Shown here piece after piece: positions 51,601 through 60,700 of a stretch of 64,000 nucleotides of DNA (the first letter of the stretch is position 1; every line of letters begins with the position of its first letter). The DNA lies in IMG/VR virus record IMGVR_UViG_3300047510_003583, positions 1-64,000 of that record. One strand, 5' to 3'. This DNA comes from a virus. A program made the position numbers and the translations under genes. Below the pieces are notes generated by a model. That model did no database searches, was not told the origin of the DNA, and saw only the letters and a program-made list of their open reading frames with translations.

Positions 51601-54584
51601 AAAGATCCATTAACTTTCAGTGTAAATGCATAATCTGATAATATTTCTTGAACTTGGTATTTTTTAGTTCTATCGTTTGTTTGTGCTAACTGATTATCCG
51701 GCACAGTAGGTTGCTCTACGGCGTGTACAAAAGTAAATACTTCCCCTTTCTTAAGCATGTGTGGTAACTCTGTGCAAATAACCGGTATGGGGTTAGTTGT
51801 AGGGTCAGGGGAGCCCATATTGTCAATGTACCGGACATAATTTCGTAAAAAGTAACGACCTATATAACCTTCGTATGTAGGTGTATTTGCGTAATAGCGA
51901 TCTTCTCTTAACGGTCCTTGATGGGAAGACCCTAAATTACAGCTAATCCAATACTCCTCTTTACCATTAAAGGTTTCGCGAGATATTGCCTGGCGGTCAA
52001 GTATTTCTAAATTAAATTCAAACATAGACCCGGTTACATAAGGGTATACACTGACAAACGCATGACCAAAATTGTTTCTAGATGAATTTGTAGGGTTTAG
52101 TTCGGGTCCAAGAGTCGCCTGATCCTCCCATACGGTATGAGGACCGGTTGTTCCAGTTTCAGCCCCGATACCGTAACCCCCGGGCATACGTTCATTGAAC
52201 ATATTCATGTTTGCCCAGCCACTTAATGGGCTAGACAGCCATATTACGTCTCCTTTTACGCATGTTTTAAACCAGTCATCAGGTCCCTTTGTAGGGTCAA
52301 AGTCTCCTACAGCAGAAATATAGGTATTAAAAATACCTGTTCTAGTGCGAGGGGAATTAACCCAGGGGTCCCCGGTTGGGTTTCTTTCATCGTAAACAAC
52401 AAAATCATTATCTTCAACCTTACCGGGCGGTAATCTAGAATCAGACCATAGACCTACTACCCCTGGGTAATCGTCAGATGTTGCAAATGGGTCCCACCAT
52501 TTAAATTGAAATCTATTACATGCAATATTTGTATCGCTTTGAAAAATACGAGCTCCAACTAAAACTTCTCGGGCTGCTGAACCTGAAATACCAAATGTAC
52601 CCGATAAGGCCCGTAAATTGTACGCTCCCCATTCTTCGTGTGCTCCTGCTGAGTCTGTTTCATCGTAACCTGTATAACCGCTATCTTCTGCAGATAAGAG
52701 AAAAAAGGCTGCAGGGTTATTTGCTAAAATAGTTCCAGAAATTGACGGGTGTGGTATATTAAGTGGTTGCAACTCCGCGCCTTTTGTAATACCTTGTACC
52801 AAGTTACTTGTTGGTTTCCAAACTACTTCTACTAAGCAGTTTTCAGATGTACTAATATTAATAAGGGACGGTAATATTAGCTTACTATTAGGTATCATTT
52901 CACCAAATGAGCTTTTTATTGCATCTGTTGTTGAAATACCTACTAGAGGTACCGGGTCTTGACTTACTTCTTTTAAAATGTCAGTGTAACGGGTATTTTG
53001 TATCATTGTGCCTTCGTCGGCCCCTTCAATATACGACGAAACACCGTACTTCTTAAGAGAAACCCGTGCACCTGCTCGTGCAAAAGTAAAATACTTAATT
53101 TGCATTACCGGGCTATTTAAAACCGGTTCTTTAAATAACTGACCGCCTTCAATTTCGTGTAGACATACCCATTCAGCCTTGTCATTATCTTGGTTAAGGT
53201 ATGCAAAAAATCTAGCGCCAGCTGCACCGTACCAACTAAACTCTATTTTGTACATTGTTACCTTATCAAAATCTATAACCGATCCTGAGGGGCCTTTGCC
53301 ATCAACTGTATCATTCTTAAAGTCTTTTTGATAGACTTTAGTTAACTCTGGCGCATCCGGGTCAATACTAACAAATTTAGTTGCGGCCGGTGAAACGCAA
53401 TAAAATGGATCATCAGGGTATGTACCTAATGTGCTTGTTGATTGAACATTGTTATAGTCGGTCTGTATGCCCCATGTTTTTACCGTTAAATTACTATCCC
53501 CGCGGTAATGTCTACGACGGTTAACAGAAAAAGCCACTTCACTTAACGTACCCTGTCTTCCATTACCGGATAATTCAAAATAATATGCGTCACTTGCGTT
53601 ACCTACACCCCAACGCGTGATATTACCTGGAGGGCTTTCATAAAAATCTTCATTACCTAATTCATACGCTTGTAAAACCTGCTCATCAGATAAACTATAG
53701 GCGTTGTCAACACGAGCTTTAATACCGAACGTAAATACATTAGCGCGGCCCGGTAGATACTTAAATGATCTTTGAGTTTCCAGCATTTGAAAACCGAAAC
53801 CTGCAGGGTGCAGGCCTGGAAATAAAGACTCGATCTGTGGACCAAGAAAATAAGGAGCACTTTCTGCAGCTAACTCTACAAAAAGCTCAACACAGGATTC
53901 GTCTCCGCGAAACTGCAAACCAGTGCCGCGATAATAGTTCGGAAAATCAGGTAGTACATATTTATCAATAGCGGCGGATACCTCAGGTGTTATTGTTCTT
54001 GGAGAGTTAAACCACGTACTACTTTCACCCCACGGGTATGACATAGTGTACCAGCCACGGTGTTGCCAAATCACTGAATTGATACCGTACCTTGTTACCT
54101 CTTCAATTTGTGTTGATGTTTCTTCTTCCCGAGGTATACCTAACATTGATATATCTACTTCTGTTTGTATACCAAAATCGTTTTTTTCTTTTTCAATTAT
54201 TATATACCGGTCTATAGGTAAATTAATAGAAAGAGCGACATCTTTGTAATTTTGTTTTTTACGAACCGGCCCGACTATAGAGCTACGTTTTACAATATAA
54301 CCGTTACTACAAAGTGTTGTGTAATTTGTTGTATCAATAGGTATACTAAATCTACGACCGTCAATCACGGTTGCAGGATACTCAATAAAGTTTATAAAAG
54401 GATTAGTACCGTTATCATAAACGGTAATTACGTCTAAATCTCCGTATAAACCGTGGTTTTTTTCAGTAGCAATTACCGTAGCACTACCCGGTACAACAGC
54501 AGAAATAGCTATTTTTGTAAATGTTGTATTTTCGCCGGGTAAATATTTTCTATTAAACGGTACTGTTACTTTGGTATCTGCCAT
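48606..54584 (-). CDS. Giant virion protein (1992 aa): shared virion domain plus RCC1 propeller
   Basis: Residues about 120-560 hold the domain shared with 54588-57710 and 4863-6461 (TEVDISMLGIPREEET, GKGPSGSVIDFDKVTMYKIE, FSWYGAAGARFFAYL). Residues about 1350-1710 contain seven RCC1 units: GYNLNSQFGLNN, GSNSHGQLGLPL, GENGYGQLGLGH, GDNTYGQLGIGS, GLNTSGQLGLGD, GDNQYGQLGLNS and GNNTYGQLGLSA, a complete propeller. The C terminus ends KVYAGLTWREQ, like the other shared-domain proteins (W-x-E-x). It starts 3 nt after the upstream stop. Role probably host-contacting tail or capsid fibre. Confidence 0.78.
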   Translation of the reverse strand: MADTKVTVPFNRKYLPGENTTFTKIAISAVVPGSATVIATEKNHGLYGDLDVITVYDNGTNPFINFIEYPATVIDGRRFSIPIDTTNYTTLCSNGYIVKRSSIVGPVRKKQNYKDVALSINLPIDRYIIIEKEKNDFGIQTEVDISMLGIPREEETSTQIEEVTRYGINSVIWQHRGWYTMSYPWGESSTWFNSPRTITPEVSAAIDKYVLPDFPNYYRGTGLQFRGDESCVELFVELAAESAPYFLGPQIESLFPGLHPAGFGFQMLETQRSFKYLPGRANVFTFGIKARVDNAYSLSDEQVLQAYELGNEDFYESPPGNITRWGVGNASDAYYFELSGNGRQGTLSEVAFSVNRRRHYRGDSNLTVKTWGIQTDYNNVQSTSTLGTYPDDPFYCVSPAATKFVSIDPDAPELTKVYQKDFKNDTVDGKGPSGSVIDFDKVTMYKIEFSWYGAAGARFFAYLNQDNDKAEWVCLHEIEGGQLFKEPVLNSPVMQIKYFTFARAGARVSLKKYGVSSYIEGADEGTMIQNTRYTDILKEVSQDPVPLVGISTTDAIKSSFGEMIPNSKLILPSLINISTSENCLVEVVWKPTSNLVQGITKGAELQPLNIPHPSISGTILANNPAAFFLLSAEDSGYTGYDETDSAGAHEEWGAYNLRALSGTFGISGSAAREVLVGARIFQSDTNIACNRFQFKWWDPFATSDDYPGVVGLWSDSRLPPGKVEDNDFVVYDERNPTGDPWVNSPRTRTGIFNTYISAVGDFDPTKGPDDWFKTCVKGDVIWLSSPLSGWANMNMFNERMPGGYGIGAETGTTGPHTVWEDQATLGPELNPTNSSRNNFGHAFVSVYPYVTGSMFEFNLEILDRQAISRETFNGKEEYWISCNLGSSHQGPLREDRYYANTPTYEGYIGRYFLRNYVRYIDNMGSPDPTTNPIPVICTELPHMLKKGEVFTFVHAVEQPTVPDNQLAQTNDRTKKYQVQEILSDYAFTLKVNGSFGVPYTQNVNTVYMPFLFTGLTNSKVYIIKDTLPDYIPLTNINVYPYPYRPSVNNVKNRGAFPQYGLPIDRVSLTEGGGPTLQIYPRGLSRVALREPWYDIRNQTANQRKNTKFQPFTYDAGRPGILFAHASAVNTHMSIGFLQPQTKGIDNVNGWKDLPPKGNRSGAQPREIGEPWRLVFIGHKGASIKDCVVISDYWTQDQQTVSPTWIPLSSVRLTPVDIVTSRMLTGTPGLSCVYPGKSNALTQPPNFVVLKDMPGTAAKLDFQSSQPLYDKGFITASDIKNGKYRENMATRTIAAFYVPKGEVIQYDISPYFGLVAEYLSNTLKKKESQPWNSVYITARTTVSGFDINDFKPKDIAATGYNLNSQFGLNNDSSNKYKFTELQRSYKKIGVGDRHVIVIDNNNQVFVAGSNSHGQLGLPLSIPSVSLFRSLTGSFKDVVCGKNNTFLLSATEDTWFVSGENGYGQLGLGHTNNVTAFTPLSETLYTQIVPGSACTFAKTRFSNQNVWYATGDNTYGQLGIGSYGNSYTTFQRLNDLNPANPGNWKDIVCGNQHTIALSAGPLSSVPVRVVSVVEDDDFPTITTSRVISLSTYNAYSCGLNTSGQLGLGDNNNRNLFTLIGNNQGWTKAAARGNHTLLLSSDNIYHVLYATGDNQYGQLGLNSYQNYNTPQKVVVTNKDLDAICGDTHTAILCGTSLFTAGNNTYGQLGLSAEKDIVSVIYPGFDASPVTVPGDIQVFANAREVISINWSTPLAGLSSLYETGPETSVTRYTLTSISLSLTGAGYDPTAQTFVMVNNTPLTSLSANFAYNGTLDRYGISSVSLPTELSGFKVNTYTVTFSTASSESITVAAFGAASSYEYTVPKKLYTGVIGATGVKLYWNEINSRWELQHLTTELLACTGSTEDLYTSTWTSINNRHPLINNIALITAAKDNRFKLTLGQVLPLSGSPIYCETRSTVLSAYLSKDATFVRRLVLPPTPVYPKAKVYAGLTWREQ

Positions 54585-54587
54585 GGA

Positions 54588-57500
54588 CTACTGTTCCTCC
54601 CATGTCATGCTACCTCCACCAACAGCTATTGTATCCTTACCGTCGAGTGCACGTGCTGTTAAGAATAACATATCAGGGTCTCCACCTTCTACAAGCGGAA
54701 AAGATAGATATTGCTTGTCAAAGCCAAAGTATGGTGATAGATCTAGATCAACGCCGCCGGTTGCAACGTTAAATGAAGCTAATACCTCTCCTGTGGCTGG
54801 TACTGGTGTTCTCTGCTCATATATATCTTCTTCTACAGCTATTAATGGTCGATCTTCTTGCCATGCAGCTGTTGAAGCATTATAAATAATTTCACTATCC
54901 CCTCTCATAGGTAGTTCAGGTATAAATGCCCCACGTTTTAATGTGCGTCTGACACCCGTTTGCCCGACTCCGTCGTAATCACTCTCGTCGTTACATCCAT
55001 TTACTGTCTTAGGGTTACCTGCAGCGAGTCTTCTAAAGGAGAAGGTAGCATTAAACATCGGTATACCGCCAATTAGCTGATAGTTATCTTCTAATACATC
55101 GGCTTCACTACTTAAATCCTCACAGCCAAACGATTTAAGTTTTAGTATACCCTTAATGCCATAGAATGAACCAAGCACGGCTTTGCCTAGATTCTCTCGA
55201 ATAAGCGGGATAACGCAGTTGTTTCTGTTAAAATATACCACTGTTGAAAAGAGTACTTCTTCTGTACTAGCAGGTATTTCAAATGCTGCTGTCCACTTAT
55301 TTACTAGATCAAATCTTGATAAGCCTTCTTTCCACGCTCTAGCTGTTAGAGGAGGAATTGAATATGCATACGGACCGTATTGTGTCCCGCCTTGTGTTAT
55401 GTAGTTCCAAGATGAATGGTAATCTATACCTGCTTGAAGCCCTGGGCCAGGGTTTGTAGCGTTTACGGTTAGTGATCGTGCAGGTGTCGTTCCATCCACA
55501 CTTATTTGAGAGGTATGCCATATAAACGCTGGTAGTAGATTAGATGGAGATGCGATACCTGACAAGGATGCAAAATACGGGTTTTTTACAAGTTGTAGTA
55601 AGACAGGCTTACTTGTACCAAAACTTAAACGGGTAGGATAAACCTGGGAACGGTTACGTATATTGTTAATTTGATTTTTAACACGAATACCTAGTACAGG
55701 TGTTCCACGACCTGTTACTGCTGTTAGCTGAACACTGACAGCTGAAACACCGACAGGTTTGTTCTCTGTAATAAATGCCAAACGACCATCGTGAGATATA
55801 TCACTAATCGATACACCTGGATAAACTTGATTACCGTTTATGTCGGTGCCGTACAAGCGTGCACCAATATGCCAACTTGAGAAAATACCTCTTGTTTCAA
55901 ACCCTGTTGTGCCTTCTATTGGACGGACCTCAACACCAGATAAGAAGTTTACAACTTCATTATTTTGTAAATTATTAAGATCGACAATGCCGTTATTTAC
56001 TTCATTAGCACTCAAAGTGTTAACAGTAAGTACTTGTCTGTCTGGGTAAATTCTTTTTTCGTTATCTGTTGCAACGGTATTAATATTTACAGTACCTTTA
56101 TCGCCACCGTCAATAAGGTAAGATGCACCGTATTTGTTTACACGCTGAACAATTTTATCTCCATCCTCAATGTTACCTGCACCACCAATATTGAGATAGG
56201 TAAACGGTAGAGTAGGGTTACCTAAACTTGGTGACCCGATTTGGTTTGATACTCGTAAATGGTGTATGCGTACCCAGCGAGCTAAACTATTACTTACAGG
56301 TACATATGCTAAAAACTGAGCACCGACAGCGCCGTACCAGCTGTACTCAATTTTATACATAGTTACTTTTGTGAAATCGAGATTTTTGACTGATTGAACA
56401 TATACGTCTTGGCCGTCCTCTTGTACAACCTGTCCCGTAACGTTACCATCAAAATAATCGCTCCAGCGTCTTAGGTTGCTCTCTCCGTTCATGTTGTCAA
56501 AGTTAAAACATGAACGCGGAACACGGTATTCGTAAACGTTTGCGTACTCTTTTTTAACAGCAATTGGTTTATTAGCAACACCGCTGCCGTTGTCGAACGG
56601 AGCCCAGGCATAATACAGATCTTGTAAAAATTGATCCCAACGAGTACGTCCTACACTTGTTGAACCAAAGTTTTTCCAATGGTAGTCATAAAACGCAACT
56701 AAATCTGGGGGAGGTAACTCCTGACCCGTTTCATAACCTACGTAAGGCATAATATACGTTATATTTGGCGGGCTTTGATTTTGATCTGCAGAGGTTGCCA
56801 GCATTGTTGTATCAAACAAAGCAGCATGGAATAATACTAATTTATCTCTAACAATAATAGCGTGTTCCCCTGCAATACCAGCATAAAGACGAGCTGTTTG
56901 TGCGTTTGGATGACTGCCTGTAACGACATCAGGTGACCACTGACCTGGTCGTGCATAAATGGGGTTAGGTGGTATCGAATTTGTACGTCTGACTACTAAA
57001 AAGTTGTCCCGGTTACCGTCTCCGCGAGCTTCAAAATAATAACCGTTTAAGTTATCAAAACATCCCCACTTCTTACATGTTGAGTTGCGATTATATACTG
57101 TAATACTCACACCCTCACCACCAGCATCTGTATCGTCAATGGTTGTGGCTTTACTTAGCCCGGCGGGTGCGCCTTCTAATGATGTGTCTAAACGGACGCC
57201 AAATGTACCAGAACTTACACGGCCCGGCTGATATCTAAAATAACGTTTTGATGTTAACCGAGAAAAATAAAGTATACCTCTTCCTGGTTCATAAAAACCG
57301 AGAGGGCAGCTTATTTGTGCTGCTGATTCTGCAGATAAGTGTTTAACGCCCCAAACGTTTGCTAAATTACCTGTAATTTGAGGATAACTTGTCCATTCTA
57401 AAGGATTAACATCATACGTATTAACGTCACCGAAAATACCTAAAGCTACTTCAGAACGCGGAATACCAAGCAAAGATAAACTTACTTGCGTAGCTTCTTT

Positions 57501-57710
57501 ATTTACCTCTCTTACCGGAACTGGTAATTGATCTGTTGCAACTACAACAGGTACTGACGAGGCTGCTACTGTAGGTCCTAAATCTAGAGGTGTACCCCCG
57601 ATTGTGCGTACTGTTATTTTCTTTGTTACGCCATTATTAACAATAGGTAGTAAATCTGCAGGGTCTAAGCCTTCAGCCGTTGGTAAAAGAGAGATAGGTA
57701 GATCAGCCAT
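54588..57710 (-). CDS. Large virion/fibre protein with shared domain
   Basis: 1040 residues. MADLPISLLPTAEGLDPADL (then LPIVNNGVTKK) is a phage-fibre N terminus. About 80-530 is the shared virion domain (ATQVSLSLLGIPRSEVALGI, KRYFRYQPGRVSSGTFGVRL, NGYYFEARGDGNRDNFLVVR, VTMYKIEYSWYGAVGAQFLA). The C-terminal 500 residues are beta-rich, ending GGGSMTWEEQ. A late-type promoter precedes it, making it the first gene of a unit that continues to 36672. It is probably a tail or capsid fibre; homology to its two relatives is directly visible. Confidence 0.75.
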   Translation of the reverse strand: MADLPISLLPTAEGLDPADLLPIVNNGVTKKITVRTIGGTPLDLGPTVAASSVPVVVATDQLPVPVREVNKEATQVSLSLLGIPRSEVALGIFGDVNTYDVNPLEWTSYPQITGNLANVWGVKHLSAESAAQISCPLGFYEPGRGILYFSRLTSKRYFRYQPGRVSSGTFGVRLDTSLEGAPAGLSKATTIDDTDAGGEGVSITVYNRNSTCKKWGCFDNLNGYYFEARGDGNRDNFLVVRRTNSIPPNPIYARPGQWSPDVVTGSHPNAQTARLYAGIAGEHAIIVRDKLVLFHAALFDTTMLATSADQNQSPPNITYIMPYVGYETGQELPPPDLVAFYDYHWKNFGSTSVGRTRWDQFLQDLYYAWAPFDNGSGVANKPIAVKKEYANVYEYRVPRSCFNFDNMNGESNLRRWSDYFDGNVTGQVVQEDGQDVYVQSVKNLDFTKVTMYKIEYSWYGAVGAQFLAYVPVSNSLARWVRIHHLRVSNQIGSPSLGNPTLPFTYLNIGGAGNIEDGDKIVQRVNKYGASYLIDGGDKGTVNINTVATDNEKRIYPDRQVLTVNTLSANEVNNGIVDLNNLQNNEVVNFLSGVEVRPIEGTTGFETRGIFSSWHIGARLYGTDINGNQVYPGVSISDISHDGRLAFITENKPVGVSAVSVQLTAVTGRGTPVLGIRVKNQINNIRNRSQVYPTRLSFGTSKPVLLQLVKNPYFASLSGIASPSNLLPAFIWHTSQISVDGTTPARSLTVNATNPGPGLQAGIDYHSSWNYITQGGTQYGPYAYSIPPLTARAWKEGLSRFDLVNKWTAAFEIPASTEEVLFSTVVYFNRNNCVIPLIRENLGKAVLGSFYGIKGILKLKSFGCEDLSSEADVLEDNYQLIGGIPMFNATFSFRRLAAGNPKTVNGCNDESDYDGVGQTGVRRTLKRGAFIPELPMRGDSEIIYNASTAAWQEDRPLIAVEEDIYEQRTPVPATGEVLASFNVATGGVDLDLSPYFGFDKQYLSFPLVEGGDPDMLFLTARALDGKDTIAVGGGSMTWEEQ

Positions 57711-57719
57711 GTTGTATTA

Positions 57720-57727
57720 TATTTATT
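57720..57727 (-). promoter_or_regulatory. Late-type promoter AATAAATA
   Basis: Leftward box 9 nt before the ATG at 57710, between two giant genes. Confidence 0.55.
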
Positions 57728-57735
57728 TAAATTAT

Positions 57736-60700
57736 TTATTGCTCAACTTCAATAAAGTGACCATCATCTAAATTATAATTATCATAATAGTCGGTAATAA
57801 ACGACTCTTGTAACATATAATCATTGTTTTCTTGTAATAGTACTACGTTTTCGTAAGGAAGTATTACTTCAATATCGTCTAGCTCAAAAGTAGGTTTTTG
57901 TTTTAGATATATGTTAATCATAACTCCGTAAACAGTTTTAACAATTTTTTTAGCAAACGGTTTAAAGTTTTTTGCTAACTGAGGCTGAGCATCAACAATT
58001 AATGTAAGTACAGCTGTTTTAGAATCATTATTATAAGCAAACGCTGTAGATGTAATATTTGTTATATACAAGTTTTTAAGAGCTTGAAACTGAGTTAGGT
58101 TAGTATCTTTTAACGGGTAAACCCGCTTGTAAGTAAAGTCTATTAAGTTGAAAGCGTATAGTATTGGAGTAAAACCTTGATATACTTCTCCGTCATAATA
58201 TGGCAGTATATAACTAAAATAAATTTGTTGTTCATTAGGTTCAAGCCAAGAACCTATGTATCGATAATCGCTAAATGTGTGTAATATTGCGTGTTTTGAT
58301 TTAGCAATGTTATAAACAGGTACTGGGTCAAACCCTATTAGAAATGGTTTTGAGTCACTGTTAATCCCGTAAATTAAATTGTAATCATAAGCTTGTGGTA
58401 TATTAACACCAGAGACAACAAATGTCTTTGAGTTAAAAACGTCCGTAACAACATAGTCTAAATCGGGTAGTATGCCGTTTGTTTTAAAGAGTTTAAATTT
58501 AGAGTTTTTCTTTAAAAAGTGATCTGTAATTGTAGTGAATGTTGCAGAGTAGATGTACGTGTGTTTATATTTTTCATCGTTATATGCATCAAAATCGGCT
58601 TCTCCGTCTCCCCAGACAATGGTAACCGGTGCACTGTTATTGGTTTTAATACTAACCCCGGAAAGTACTCCTTCAGGAGGCATGTTGTGGCTAAGAACGG
58701 GTATTGAGAATTCATGAGCTGAAGATGAAGTAGTACCAGCGAATTTCGTCGAGTAACCATCTCCCCAGAAAATTTCAGTTTCCATTCCCGATAGTGTATC
58801 AACTGTTAGCTTATTAATAGAGGCAGGGGTATTATGTTTTAGTGTCCAGTATGTAACATAATCTCCGTACTTATCTATAAGCATATTTGTAATAGATATT
58901 TTGTTAACTATACGTGGTGGGAATTCAACGTTTTGTAAAAGTAGCCCTGTAGGTATCGAAGTTGGTACTTCAATTTGCAATGCACCGTTTTCTTTTTCGT
59001 AGTCTATAAAGTTAGAATCTTCGAGTATATTCTTAAAGACGCCTTTTTCATAATCATAATCTAGACGTAACAATATCATTCCTCCCTTCATTAAGAGGAA
59101 CAAAACATCATAAAAAACTTCAATGTCTTGTATTTCGTTGCTAGTTAGATATTTGTGTAGAGTTGTATATTTGAAATTATCATATATAGACGATAACATA
59201 AACGACGCAGTTTTTACATCGTCACCCAGATTTTTTACCCATACAGACCCTTCAACAATTTTTTGTTCTTTTAACGAACTGGTAATATTTGGTTTATAAA
59301 GACTGTATTGATTTCCGTAAATGTCAGTTGTCCATTTATATAGAATGTTATCGTCAAGGTAGCCTATTTGATTTGTCTTCCAGTAATCTGTATTAATAAG
59401 CCCTCGAAAATCTGGTTTAAAGTTTTTCGAAACTACCCATGTATCATTTTTTGGGCCGTTCCAGGGGGATTGTCTTGTTTTTGTAGTTGTAACCCCGGTG
59501 TTAGAAACTCGGGATGATTCTTCTTTGGCCTGATAACCTAAGAATTTCGGATATGTTTTTGTTATTTCAGGACTTGTTAAACTAGTTGAAACGTACGGAG
59601 CTTCTTTAAGCCAACTACTATTTGTTGTATCATAGACATAACCACCACTGAGTGTTTCTTTTGATAGGCCACGGCTTGCAATACCGTAACTATTACTAAA
59701 GTTTGATGCAGAAATATTTGGAGCTTCAAACGTGTTTATTGGTTTTGTTTTTATGTTGTTTGTGGCATATTTGAGTAAGCCGAGATTTTTATAGGTAAAA
59801 TAACCTCCAAGATCTTCGTGAGAAAAAAGAGAATTAATATTATTAATGCTTGCGATCGTGGGGTAGTGAGCATTAGTTAAGTTAGCGTAATCAAAATCAG
59901 GTGTAAAGGGAGTACCGGTAATTGCGTTAACATTGCTACCAGAAACGTATAAGAAGTTAGGATTAATAGTACTGAGTGTAAAATTAATAGATAAGTCTGT
60001 TTTAGACGTAAAAAATACATATTTTACCATCTCCCCGGCGTTTGTTTGTTCGATTACCATGTCTGATATACATGGGGTAGGGTATGTAGTTGTAGCTTTT
60101 GTTAGATAATCACTATAGTTAGTATTTTCAGTTATTGGTATATTTTTATCTACAACAATGTTTATTTTTTTCCATTTTTTAGAATTGTCTGTTAAGTTGT
60201 AATAGATTGGTTGTATCCAGTTTATAATATTGTTACCAGCGTTAGTGTATGAAATTTCTTGACCCCCGTAGATATAATCGTTTGCTGGTCGCGGTTGAGA
60301 ATAAAAATTATATTCATCTACAAATTCAAATTCATTATTTTGAACAAGTAAGCCGTTAGCAGGGGCTGTTTTTACCCAAAACGGTTTCATGTGAGGGGCT
60401 GAGCTTAACGGTCTATATGCACAAATATCCCATCCGGAAACGGGTACATTTAACATAAAGTTTGCTTTAGGGTATTCTCTAACTGCGTCGACTTTTGTTT
60501 CTCGTTGCAACGGAATACATGTAACAGCAGGGCATGCTGGTGTAAAGGTAACTGTACCATAGCTGCTTCCCGCATAATGTCTTATTGTAAGACTCTGTAT
60601 TGAGTATTTACCGGTTGTTACCGGCACAAAAGGTAATGTTACACCATAGTTTGCAGGGATTTGCCCTGGGGGAGATGTATAATTAAAAATTGTTGGACCT

